Positions 18,161-29,100 of a DNA stretch of 64,000 bases are shown piece after piece. The DNA comes from Acidobacteriota bacterium (GTDB taxonomy: Bacteria; Acidobacteriota; Terriglobia; Bryobacterales; Bryobacteraceae). The DNA lies in contig JACPNQ010000016.1 in assembly GCA_016185425.1 (NCBI GenBank), positions 1 to 64,000 of the forward strand. The letters run 5' to 3'. Each line of letters starts with the position of its first letter. The stretch's first letter is position 1. The notes beneath the pieces were generated by a model, which was given only the letters and a program-made list of their open reading frames with translations, did not search any database and had not been told where the DNA came from. Both the position numbers and the translations under genes were made by a program.

Positions 18161-18994
18161 GTGAATCGAAGAGTATTTTTGTTTGGCCTGCCGGCGGCGG
18201 CGTTGTCCGCCTTCGGCTATGTGCGGTTTCTGGAACCTCGCTGGTTGGAGGAGACACAGAAAACGGTGGCGACCGGACGCGGTCTGCGCCGGCCGTTGCG
18301 CGTGGCGCATATCTCGGACTTTCACGCCTCGGCGCTGATCCCGATTTCGTTTTTGGAAGAGGCATTCCGCCGGACGCTTGCGATGCATCCGGACCTGATC
18401 TGCATCACCGGTGACTTCGTCACCACGGACAACGATTTCGATACCGCCAAGTACGAAACCATCCTGCAGATGCTCTCGGCGAAGGTGCCGACATTTGCCG
18501 TCGCCGGTAACCATGACGGCGGCAGTTGGGCGCGGCGAGCCGGGTGGTTGCCGACGAGCCGCTTTATCCGTGAAATGGTAGCGCGCGGCGGTGTACGGGT
18601 TCTTCATAACGATGCCGCACAGGTGGAAATTAACGGGCAGCGGGTGCATGTGGTTGGAGTGGGCGACTGGTGGTCGGATGAATTGAACCCCGGGCAGGCG
18701 TTTGCGCAGATTCCAAAAGATTCCGCGCCTATCCTGGTGATGAACCATAACCCGGATGGGAAGGAAGACTGCCGTTTGTACCCTTGGGATCTCATGCTCT
18801 GCGGCCATACCCATGGCGGACAGGTGATCGTTCCTTTTTACGGGCCGCCGATCGTGCCCGTAATCGACACACGCTATGCGGTGGGCCTGAATCAGTATCA
18901 GAATCGCTGGATTCACACGACACGGGGCGTAGGAAACATTGTAGGTGTCCGCGCCAACTGCCGGCCCGAAATCAGTTTACTGCTGGTTTCCTAA
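18161..18994 (+). CDS. metallophosphoesterase with twin-arginine-like leader
   Basis: 277-residue calcineurin-like phosphoesterase of the YaeI/YkuE type. All metal-binding blocks are present: AHISDFHAS, ITGDFVTTDND, AGNHDGG and CGHTHGGQ. The N-terminus MNRRVFLFGLPAAALSAFGYV is an export or anchor signal. Relatives act on lipid phosphates (UDP-diacylglucosamine hydrolase group), but the true substrate is not evident. It starts with GTG. Its TAA stop shares its final A with the ATG of the next gene. Confidence 0.88.
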   Translation: MNRRVFLFGLPAAALSAFGYVRFLEPRWLEETQKTVATGRGLRRPLRVAHISDFHASALIPISFLEEAFRRTLAMHPDLICITGDFVTTDNDFDTAKYETILQMLSAKVPTFAVAGNHDGGSWARRAGWLPTSRFIREMVARGGVRVLHNDAAQVEINGQRVHVVGVGDWWSDELNPGQAFAQIPKDSAPILVMNHNPDGKEDCRLYPWDLMLCGHTHGGQVIVPFYGPPIVPVIDTRYAVGLNQYQNRWIHTTRGVGNIVGVRANCRPEISLLLVS

Positions 18995-20856
18995 TGCGCC
19001 GCTACGCCACCGCCTTCGCCGCACTTGTGGCTGCGTTTGCCGGCTGGACGTATTTTCGGGCGACGCGGGCGGAGCGCGAGGCTCTCCAGGCCGTGAGGAG
19101 CGAAAGCGAAATCCGCTTTGAGCAGCAGACATTGAGCGATCCTCCGCCCGCCGGTTGGGAAACGATCGCGAGCCCCGCGGATTTTCGGGATGCGGTTGTC
19201 TGGAATGGAGAGTTGTATGTTGCCGGCGCCAACGCACTGTTTCGCTATCGCGTGGACGGAACGCTTCTGCAGACATGGCGCGCGGGGATGGAACTGCCGC
19301 CGGCGCCGCTGATGGCGTTGGCGGCCGGAGAGGAGTTGTGGGTGGCGACGGAAGGCGAAGGCGCGTTGTCGTTCGATGGCGCGCGCATTCGGCGCATCTT
19401 GCCTCCGGCGAGGAAAGTGAACGCGGTGCTACCGCTTTCAACCGGGGCTGTGCTATTCGGAACGGTGTCGCAAGGTGTGCTGCGGTACGATGGCACGCAT
19501 TTACGGCCGGCACATCCGTCGCTGGCATCGCTGGCCGTGACGGCGATAGCGGGCGCGGAGGACGACCTATGGGTCGGTACGCGGGATGCCGGTGTAGTAC
19601 ATCTGCGCGCCGGGCATGCGGAACGATTTTCCGAGGCCGAGGGCTTGCCGGACAAAGCCGTGCATTCCATCGCCGTCGATGGGGATCGGGCGTGGGTGGG
19701 GACCTCGACCGGCATCGCCGCCTTACAGGACGGCAAGCTGCAGCGCGTGATCGGTAAGGGACTGTTAGCCAAATCGCTGGCCGCACGCGGAAACGAATTG
19801 CTTGCGGGCACTCTTTCCGACGGCTGGCTGCGGATACCGCTGGAGGGGCGGGCGCCGCGGCCGGCCGCGGCCGGCGTGTCGCAGGGCGGGGAAGTACGGC
19901 GTGTCTTTTCTGTGGGCGAGGATGTGTACATTCTGCGGCCGGAGTCGCTCGATGTGCTGCGTGCCGGGCGGATCTCGAAAGCATTGAACGGGCAATCGGC
20001 GTTGCTGACGCATGGGAATGTCAGCGCGCTGGAGATGGATGCGAGCGGGCGGCTATGGGTGGGATATTTTGACCGCGGACTCGACATTGTTGAAATGAAT
20101 CGCCGCAGGATTACGCCTGTAGAGGATGAGCGGATATTCTGCGTGAACCGGATAAGGCGGTCGGAAGATGGACAGCGGGTGGCTGTGGCCACGGCGAACG
20201 GGCTGGTCTTTTTCGACGGCGGCCTGCGGCAGCGCCAGGTGATGACTCGCGCCGATGGCCTGATCGCTTCCCACGTGACCGACATTGTGCCGCGCGGACG
20301 CGGCTGGGTGGCGGCAACCCCGGCGGGATTGACCTTTTTGGACGGTGGGACACGGAGCGTCTATGCATTCCACGGGCTGGTGAATAACCATGTGTACGCC
20401 GCGGCGGCGGAAGGCGAGACCGTTCTGGCAGGCACGCTGGGAGGGTTGTCGGCGATGCGCGGAGAAACGGTGAAAACGAGCTATACGACCGCGAATTCCG
20501 CTTTGAAGACCAACTGGATTACCGCGCTGGCGCGATCCGGTACCGATTGGTTCGCGGGGACCTACGGAGGTGGCGTGCAGCGACTCGACTCCGCCGGTGT
20601 CTGGCACACCTTCGACAGCATGCCGGCAAATGTTGTGGTGAACCCGAATGCGATGACGGCAACGCCGCGCGGCGTCTACGCCGGCACGCTGGAACATGGA
20701 CTGCTGGTGTGGGATTTTCAACGGCAGGCTTGGCGGTCCATTCGAAAGGGATTACCTTCCGCCAACGTTACGGCGATCCTTTATCATGACAACAAGCTCT
20801 ACCTGGGCACCGGCAATGGATTGGCCGTCGTGCCGGAGAGCCTATTGGGGCTTTGA
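18994..20856 (+). CDS. membrane-anchored beta-propeller protein (two-component-regulator-propeller-like repeats)
   Basis: 620 residues. A single N-terminal membrane segment (MRRYATAFAALVAAFAGWTYF) is followed by repeats of the type 'ELWVATEGEGALSFDGARIRRI' and 'DLWVGTRDAGVVHLRAGHA', about a dozen in all, characteristic of Reg_prop/YVTN-like propellers. Unlike hybrid histidine kinases that carry these repeats, it has no kinase, PAS or receiver domain and ends with the propeller. It is probably an extracytoplasmic binding or sensing protein. The ATG at 18994 overlaps the upstream stop and is preferred over in-frame starts inside the previous gene. It overlaps the VIT/VWA gene by 1 bp. Confidence 0.82.
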   Translation: MRRYATAFAALVAAFAGWTYFRATRAEREALQAVRSESEIRFEQQTLSDPPPAGWETIASPADFRDAVVWNGELYVAGANALFRYRVDGTLLQTWRAGMELPPAPLMALAAGEELWVATEGEGALSFDGARIRRILPPARKVNAVLPLSTGAVLFGTVSQGVLRYDGTHLRPAHPSLASLAVTAIAGAEDDLWVGTRDAGVVHLRAGHAERFSEAEGLPDKAVHSIAVDGDRAWVGTSTGIAALQDGKLQRVIGKGLLAKSLAARGNELLAGTLSDGWLRIPLEGRAPRPAAAGVSQGGEVRRVFSVGEDVYILRPESLDVLRAGRISKALNGQSALLTHGNVSALEMDASGRLWVGYFDRGLDIVEMNRRRITPVEDERIFCVNRIRRSEDGQRVAVATANGLVFFDGGLRQRQVMTRADGLIASHVTDIVPRGRGWVAATPAGLTFLDGGTRSVYAFHGLVNNHVYAAAAEGETVLAGTLGGLSAMRGETVKTSYTTANSALKTNWITALARSGTDWFAGTYGGGVQRLDSAGVWHTFDSMPANVVVNPNAMTATPRGVYAGTLEHGLLVWDFQRQAWRSIRKGLPSANVTAILYHDNKLYLGTGNGLAVVPESLLGL

Positions 20857-23114
20857 TGCGACTTAGACTTTCGCTCTTGGTGCTGTGCGCAGGCGGTATG
20901 TTCGCGGATGTGGGGTCGTTGATTCCAACGTCCAAACAGGCGCCGGATCCTACGATTCTCTCGATGGAAGAGATGGCGATCGATATCCATATCGACGGCA
21001 GCAACGCCCGCGTCAACATGCGGCAGATTTTCGCCAGCCACGCACCGGCGATATCGGAAGGGAATTACGTTTTCGCGTTGCCGGGCGGCGCGCTGGTGTC
21101 TGACTTCGCCGTTTGGGACGGCCCGGTTCGCATTCCGGGTGTGATCCTGGAGCGGAAGCGCGCCGAGGAGTTGTACGAAAATATCCGCCTCCAGGCCATC
21201 GATCCGGGCTTACTGCAAATGGGAGAGAGCGATTCCGACGCCGGCCGGCGGACCACGGTCTTCAGCGCCAAAGTAGTGCCCATCCCGCCATTCGGCACCA
21301 AACGCCTTGAGATCGAGTATCACCAGCGCCTGCCGCTGGAAAACCTCATATCTTATCTCGCCATTCCGCTGAAGCCGGAGGCCTATCGGCAGCAGACCGT
21401 CGGCCGGTTGTGGATCACGCTCGAAGCGCAATCGGTTCATCCGATCGAGGCATTTGAGGTGGCGGGCAAGTCGTACCCGCTGCAAATTCAGGAGAAGACT
21501 GCGAATAACGTGCGCGCCGCGCTGGAGGTGCGCAATTTCATCCTGACCGAAGACTTCGCGGTGACGCTTCGCCGTGCGGCGCCGGGCGGGCCGGCGTTGA
21601 TGGTTGCGGCGCAGCGCGAGGTCGCGCCGGAACCGGGATACTTTGAGGCTTCTCTCCTGCTGCCGCGCGAGGCGCCGGCTGCGTCCGGCCCCCCGCGCCG
21701 CGTGACAGCGCTATTCGACGCTTCGCTCTCGATGCAGTGGGACAAACTGGAGCGTTCCTACGCGGCTCTGGCGAAACTCTTAACGAGCTTACGCCCGGAA
21801 GACAAGTTCGATTTGTTTGCTTTCAATTCGGCTGTGTCTCGCTATAGCGCGTCGCCATCTCCGGGCGGGACTGCGGAAGCGGAGAAGGCGCTGGCGTGGC
21901 TAAAGGAGCAGCCTCTTCGCGGCTCGACTAATTTAAACGCCGCGCTCGAAGCCGGCTTGGGCGCCGTGGATACCGGCAACGCTGCGCTCGTGCTATTCAG
22001 CGACGGCGGTGCGTCCGAAGGTGAGATCCGGAGCGGGAAGGTCGCCGACGCCTATGCAAGGAAATGGTCCGCATCGAAGAAGCCGCGGACCTTTGTTTTC
22101 GCGGTTGGCGATGATGCCAACGTGAACCTGTTGCGCGCGCTGGCGCGTAACGATGGCGTACTGGAAACCATCAATTCCACCGAGACGCCGGACTTCAAAC
22201 TGAACGCATTCCTGTCCAAGTTGCAGCGACGCCCTGTGGCCGGCTTGGCGCTGGCGGCGGACGCGAACCTGGCTGACGTCTATCCGCTGCAGGAGCAGAC
22301 GTACGGCGGGTCTGAGGCGGCGTGGGTGGGCCGGTACAAGCAGCCCGCTCGGACTACCTTCCGCGCCGGCGGCACTCAATTAGCCGTTGCACTGCCCGCG
22401 CAGGAATCCGCGCATCCGCAACTTCCCCGTATGTGGGCGAAGGCTCGCGTCGATGCGCTGCTTGAAAAGATTGAACGCGACGGCGAGGACAAAGCGACGA
22501 TCGATGAGATCATCCGCCTGTCCCGCAAGTACAAATTCGTCACTCCCTATACGTCTTTCCTCGCCGCGCCGCGCGCATTGTTACGGCCTCGTCTGATCCG
22601 CCCCGGCGACCCCGTGTTGCGAGTCCGCACCGACAAGCTGATCAGCTCCGTCGTCGCCGTGTTCCCGTTCGGACTCGTGAAACCGCTGCGGTTCCTGCCG
22701 GGCGAGGAGATCTGGCAGACACGCTTCCTGGCTCCTGTTGACATGCCCGATGGCACGCACAACGTCAATCTCGTCCTGCGTGATCGCAATGGCAACACTT
22801 ATAAGGAATCGCGCACATTCGTCATCGCAAGCAAGCCACCCGTTGTCCGGTCCCGGCTGGACAAAAAAACTTATCGCGCCGGTGAAAGCGTCATTGTCCG
22901 TGCCTCCGCTTCGGCTTCTACGCGAACCGTCACCGCGCGCATGTACGGCGTCGCTCCGGTCGCGCTCCGCTGGGATACAAAATCGCTGACCAACGCGGGC
23001 CAGTTTACAATTCCTCGCGACATCGCGCCCGGCCGCTACACCCTCACGGTGACAGCCGAAGACATGGCGCACAACATCGGTTCCGAGGAGGTGTCGCTTG
23101 ACGTTCTCCCGTAA
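20856..23114 (+). CDS. exported VIT/VWA domain protein
   Basis: 752 residues with a signal peptide (MRLRLSLLVLCAGGMFADVG). Residues about 30-200 form a VIT (vault protein inter-alpha-trypsin) domain (VRMRQIFASH-like segment, GNYVFALPGGALVSDFAVW, FGTKRLEIEYHQRLPLE). A von Willebrand A domain follows, with MIDAS-like FDASLSM, the STNLNAAL threonine region and LFSDGGASEG. The C-terminus contains an Ig-like beta region (VIVRASASASTRTVTARMYG). This architecture resembles marine proteobacterial sortase-associated and inter-alpha-trypsin-like proteins, but no sortase tail is seen. It overlaps the upstream gene by one base and the giant TPR gene by 17 bp, implying one mRNA. Confidence 0.85.
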   Translation: MRLRLSLLVLCAGGMFADVGSLIPTSKQAPDPTILSMEEMAIDIHIDGSNARVNMRQIFASHAPAISEGNYVFALPGGALVSDFAVWDGPVRIPGVILERKRAEELYENIRLQAIDPGLLQMGESDSDAGRRTTVFSAKVVPIPPFGTKRLEIEYHQRLPLENLISYLAIPLKPEAYRQQTVGRLWITLEAQSVHPIEAFEVAGKSYPLQIQEKTANNVRAALEVRNFILTEDFAVTLRRAAPGGPALMVAAQREVAPEPGYFEASLLLPREAPAASGPPRRVTALFDASLSMQWDKLERSYAALAKLLTSLRPEDKFDLFAFNSAVSRYSASPSPGGTAEAEKALAWLKEQPLRGSTNLNAALEAGLGAVDTGNAALVLFSDGGASEGEIRSGKVADAYARKWSASKKPRTFVFAVGDDANVNLLRALARNDGVLETINSTETPDFKLNAFLSKLQRRPVAGLALAADANLADVYPLQEQTYGGSEAAWVGRYKQPARTTFRAGGTQLAVALPAQESAHPQLPRMWAKARVDALLEKIERDGEDKATIDEIIRLSRKYKFVTPYTSFLAAPRALLRPRLIRPGDPVLRVRTDKLISSVVAVFPFGLVKPLRFLPGEEIWQTRFLAPVDMPDGTHNVNLVLRDRNGNTYKESRTFVIASKPPVVRSRLDKKTYRAGESVIVRASASASTRTVTARMYGVAPVALRWDTKSLTNAGQFTIPRDIAPGRYTLTVTAEDMAHNIGSEEVSLDVLP

Positions 23115-26100
23115 GGTTCTGCTCGCCGCGGGCTTCGCCTTTACGCTCGCGGCCGACCTCCCGGAATGGATCTCAACGATTGAGGTCCGCCATAAGCTCG
23201 AAGACGTTTTCTATCGCCCGGTCACGTTCGGTATCAATGTGCTTTCCTGGCGCAAAGCGCCGAAGGAAACACGCCCCGCATTGACACAACAGATTCAACA
23301 GACGCCCGCCGATGCGCAACTCTACTATCTGCGCGCCCGTGAAGCGGAGGCGCAGCTAGACTTCGCCGCGGCTGAGGCGGACTGGGCCAAATACGTGCAG
23401 ATCGCCCCAGCGCGAGCACAGGCGTGGCAGGATAAGGCGGCGTTTCATCAGAGGCGCGGGGAGCCGGAAAAGGAGTTGGCGTCGCTGCTGGAAGCGGCGA
23501 AGTTGCCGGCGACGGGCGCGGAAATCTACCGGCCTATTCGGCAGCAGGAATCGTGGCTCGTGCTGGACCGCGCGGCGAAACTGGTTCCCGAACATCTGCT
23601 GTCCGATGACCGCGCGATAGACGTGTTCCGTGCGCGCGAAACTCGATTTCCAAACGAAATGGGGGCGTACACCAGCTTTGCCGATTGGCTGATTGCCAGG
23701 AAGCGCTGGACCGATATCGAAACGCTGATTCCCCGCTACCAAAAAGCCTTTCCTGAAAGTACGGTATGGCCCGTACAGACGCGCGCCAAGATGGAACGCG
23801 GCCGCAACGGCCTCAACGCCGCCATTGCCGTCTATGAGCAAAACATGAGCGGCGGCATGATGGACTTCTTCTTCAGCGACTATGTCCGCCTGCTGGACGA
23901 AGCCGGCAGGCGGCGGCAATTTGTGGCCACACTACGCCAGCGGCAGGCTGCCGATCCGTCGGCGTTCGAGCCGGCCATCATGCTCTATCACAACTACCGT
24001 GCCTCGAACGATATGCCGGGCGCCCAGCGCGTTCTTTATGAGTTGAGCAAGGCCAGAAATGGACGCTGGACCCCAGCCGAAAACGTAGCAATGGGTGGTC
24101 ATTACGCGTCGACTGAAAACATGGATGAGGCCATGCGCCGCTACTATGCTGCCTACCAGTCGAACGACGCCACGGCCAGCGAACAGGGACTCTCCGCGCT
24201 CATCAACCTGTTGATCCACCACAGCAACCAGCCTTTCCGCTTCGGCGGCGGAGACCTCTCTTTCTACCGCGACATAGCCACGCTCGACACAACGCCAGGG
24301 TTCTTGAATGGCATCGTGTCCCTGATTCTTAATGGCCAGACGCCCTCTTCCGAGCTGGGCGAGCAGGAGGGCAAGGCGATCCCTTATTTCCATCGCGCCG
24401 CCGCGGCAGAGCTGCTGCGCGTGTTCGATGCAAAGTTTCCGCAGTCGCAGTCCCGTGCCGGGCATCATGCCCAGCTAATTAGCGCGGCTTCTCTTCATGC
24501 CGAATCGGATCGCGTCGCACGCCTTGGCGCCGGCTATTTGGCGGCGTTCCCGGACGGCGCGCAGCGCACGGAGATTGCGCTCTTAACAGCGGACGCCCAT
24601 GCACGGCTGAACCAGACACAAGCCGAATTCGCGCTTTACGACACTCTGCTCAACGAGCTCGCGCAGAAGGCCGGACGTGTGCCGATCGGTGAGAATGCCG
24701 CCTCCGCCCGCGCGCCCGAGTATCCGCGTGTGCTCGATCGCTACATTGCTCGCCTCGTCGCCATGCGCCAGCCTGCTCCCGCGCTCGCCTTGTACCGGCG
24801 CGAAATTGACCGTAACCCCAATGATCCCGGGCTCTATGAGCGCCTCGCCGCGTTCCTCGAACAGAACAAAATGACCGGCGAAATTGAAGCCACCTATCGC
24901 CGCGCCATGCAACAGTTCCCGGACAAAAGCTGGTCGCACAAACTCGCGCGCTACTTCCTGCGCCAGAAAATGAACACGCAGTACGACCAGTTCACTCGCG
25001 AAGTGGCCGTGGCGTTTTCCGGCACGGAACTGCAGGCGTATCTTACGGCTTCGTCCTCGCAGGGCGCGCTCGATCCCGTGCTCTATCGCCAGGTGAATCT
25101 CTACGCCTTTCGCCGCTTCCCGCATCACCTGCCGTTCGTGAAGAATCTGCTATCGGTTTACGAAAACCGGGCCACCGCGGATCCCGCCGAATGGGAACGG
25201 TTGATGCGAGCGAACTGGATCTATGACGAGTCCCTCCGCACGCGCTTCTTCCAATATCTGTCGAGCAACCGCAAACTCGACACGGAGCTCGCCGCGCTGC
25301 AATCGCAGGTGAATGCGAGTCCCGCCGCCGCGCTCTGGGTGGGAGAAGCCGAGGCGTGGAAGAGCCACTTCGAGGCCGCTGCGCCGTTGCTGAAAACCGT
25401 CGCGGCGGACTTTCCCGCCGACAACGCCCTCGTCGCGCGTACCGCGGCGATGTACCGCTCGCTTGGCGCCTGGGACACAAAGCACATCGAGACCGCGATT
25501 CAAATGGAGGAGTCTTTATCGAAAGCGCACCCAACGGACGCCGCGATCCTCACCCGTCTCGGTGAGATGCAAGCGGAGCAGGAGCGCTTCGATCGCGCGG
25601 GCGCATATTGGAACCGCATTCTTGCCATCGCGCCTGGCCGCGCCGCGTACTACCTGGAGGCGGCGACTCTACATTGGGACTATTACCGTTACGACGACGC
25701 GCTAGCCCGCATCGACGACGGCCGCAAACGACTGAACGACCCGCGTCTATTCGCTTTTGAAGCCGGCGCCATTCATGAGAATCAAGGCAACCTCGCCGCA
25801 GCCGCGCGCGAGTATGTTGCGGGTGCGATGGAGCAAGCCGAACAGTCCAACGCTCGCCAGCGGCTGATCAAAGTTGCGACGCGCGCCGCCTGGCGACAGC
25901 CGCTCGATACCGCGCTCAATAACGCCGGCAACGGCGCGAACACTCTAGCCCTGCGCGTGGCGCTGCTCGAATCGCAATCCCGCAAGCAGGATATCGAGAA
26001 TCTGCTCACACAGGCCATCCAGAACGCGGACACGGAGCTACTCGCCGATATCCGTCAGCACGCGCAGCGGTCCGGATTGACGAATGTCGAGCGCCGCGTG

Positions 26101-29100
26101 CTCGACCGCGAATATGCTCTCGCCGATCAACCCGCGGCCAAGATGGCGGTACTCGCCGACCGCATTCGATTCGAGGAAGCCGCAAATTCATTGCCCGCGG
26201 CCTCGCAAGCTGCCGAAACGCTGCTACGCGAAAACCCGCGCTCCGTCGGCGCGGTACGCACCGCGGTGAACTTCTTCTGGCGCGCAGGGCAGAAGGGACG
26301 CGCCGCCGAAATTCTGCTGGCCACGGCGCCGAATGCCTATCCCGAACTGCAACGGCAGTTCCGATTGGAGGCGATTCGCAAGCTCGCCGATTCGGGCGAC
26401 TACGCACGCGCCCATCGCGAAGCCGCGCCGCTACTCAACGCCGATCCGCTTGACGAAGCCGTCGTCACTTTGAAGGCCGACGCCTACGCGATGGCGAAGG
26501 ACGACAGGGCATTGACCGTCTTCTATCGCGATACGCTTGCGGCACTCCAGAAATTGGCACTACCCTCCAAGGCCTATCGCACCGCCACTATCCGCCGCGC
26601 CTGGATCCCTGCGCTCATCCGCCTCAATGACTCCACGGGCGCCGCCGACCAGTACATCGAGCTCCTGAAACAGTTCCCCGAAGACGAGAATCTCCAACGC
26701 GAAGCCGCCCGTTTTGCGAGCCCCACTGGACAACGCGACCGAATCACTAGCTATTTCGCTAAGGCCGAGAGCGACTCTCCGCGCGACGCACGCTGGCCCA
26801 TCGTCCGCGCCCGCCTGGAGAACGAATTCGGCGATTACAACGCCGCCCTCGCCGCCTGGGGCCGTGCCGTCGCGCTACGCCCGGAACGTGTCGATCTGCT
26901 CAGCAATCGTGCGCATTTGGAAGAGCGCCTGTCACAGTTGGATAAGTCCATCGCCTCGTATCGCAAGCTCTATGACATCAGTTTTAAGAACCCGCAGTGG
27001 CTGGAGGAAGGCGCCCGTGTTCTTGCCCGCCAGGGCAAAACCAACGACTGCGTACAGTGGCTGCGGGAAGCGTTTGTCGACAACCGGCCGGCGTCGGCCA
27101 ACAACAACTTGAGTGTCGCCTCACGCCTGCTGGACTGGGGTATGAACGCCGCCGCACTCACCGAAGTGCGCGCCGCTCTTGCCGCCGCGAACGCAACCAC
27201 CGATCTCGATCTCGCCGGTGCTCTTTACGCCCGCGCGGCCACACGTTTGCGCCAGTTCGACACTATCGCGACGACTTTGAATACTAAGGCGGCCGGGATG
27301 ACTCAGGAGCGCGCCGCCGTCTATCGCCAGCGCTGGATCTCTTCCGCCGCCCTAGCCGCGAAATCGCTATATACCCCCGAGGAGAGAGTTCGCTTCGGCG
27401 CATGGATGGAAGGGCAGCGCGATACGATCAACCCGCGAGTACTCGCCGCCGCTGCGATGGAAGCCGGCCTCGCCGATACCGCCGCGCGCATCTACGCGCA
27501 GGCATTGATGGCAGCACCGGGCGGGCAGCAATCGGGCGAGTACCTATCCGAGCTCATGCGCCTCCAGCGGAGTCGCCAGCAATTTGGCGAACTCGGCAAG
27601 CAGATCGAAGCCTACCATCGCGTGTTCCCGAACAAGGATGAAAAGCTCGGCCTGCTCCGCATGGCACGAAACGCTTACTACGCCGCGGGCGACGATGCCG
27701 GCGAGTTGCGCATGTTGTCGGGACTGCAGGCCGCTAATTCCATTGGCGACGACGAGCTCGACCGCTACTTTGAGCTCAATACCCGCCGAACGCCGGCGAG
27801 CATCACCGCTCGCCAGGCACAGAGCGCCGCCTTTATGGACTCGTTGGCGAACTACGCGCTCCGCACCGCAAAGGCTCCCGTTGTCAACCAGGCCATCGTC
27901 AGCCGCCGCACACCGCTCTGGCAGAATGCAACTCGCGCGATTACCGGCCTCTACCTCGGCGAAAACACGCCCATCGTCCGCAAGGCATTTCTCGATTCTC
28001 TTGGCCCTGAACGCATCGGCGACAAATTGGCGCTTGCCGGCAACCGGGATATCACGCTCGCCGGCGATCTGTGGTTCTACTACGCCGGCCGCTATGGTGC
28101 GTGGCTCCAGCTTGCCCAGGACACGAACTCTCCCCATTACCTCGCCGCGCTCATCGAGCGCCGCTCCAACAGTGCCAACGCATATATCGCCTTCGGTGAA
28201 GAGTCCGGCGGCGACTCGGCCGAACAAGCTTTCCGCACGGCGCTGATCCTCGATGAACACCAGCCGATTGCATATGCCCGCCTCGCCGCTCTCGCTACCG
28301 CGAAAGGCGACAAATCGGCCGCCTCTGAACTCTACAAAAAGACCATCGCCGAGCTCCGCTGGTGGCAGGACAACCGCCGCATTCAGGAGTGGTATTGGGT
28401 AGAGGCGGCGCGTGCCATGCGCGAAGGAGGCGCGGCAGGGTTCCGCAACGAACTGCGCGACCCCGTCGACACGATGATCCGAGGCTACGTCAAACGCAAC
28501 GGCGCCTACCGTGTCCGTGAACTGTTGGAAGGCGCGTTGGCGTTGTCGGGCGATCCCGCGGCCGGCGTCCAATGGATCGCCCAGATCGCACGCTCGGCTG
28601 CTAATCCCGCCGCCTTCCTCTCGCAGATTAACAGTGAAAACTGGCTCCCCGAGGCCGGCCGTGAATCACTGCTCAAATTGCAGATGGACTTCGCGATCGA
28701 TGCCTTCAATAAGGCTGCTGGCGAGGAGCGTGCTATGACTCGCGATGCCGCCGGCAATGCACGCATTCGCTACGCCGGCTATCTCCTCCATCACAATCGC
28801 GCCGCCGCCGCGCGGCCCATCGTCGACGCGTTGCTTGCCAATTCCGAGCTGCGCCACCGCCAGGATGTCTCCGAACTCCGCCTCTTGCTCGCCGTCGCAG
28901 AAAGGCGCGTCGACGCCGTTCTCGCCGATCTTCCCAAGGAAGCCGAAACGTTGCGTAATCTCGGCAACAGTCTTCGCCGCGCCGGCTACGCGGCCGAGGC
29001 GCGCACGGTCCTCTTCGCCTCCTACGAACTCGATCTTAATAAGGGCAACGTCGATTCGGCCATTCCCGGTCTCGCCGCTCTGCACATCGAAGCCGGCACA

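Noticed and set aside
18784-18993. Upstream extension of the propeller gene
   Set aside because: It lies entirely within the conserved metallophosphoesterase gene; ATG 18994 gives a clear membrane anchor.
20000-23000. A dif site at the composition switch
   Set aside because: No recognisable 28-bp XerCD-type palindrome was found by eye; the region is fully coding.
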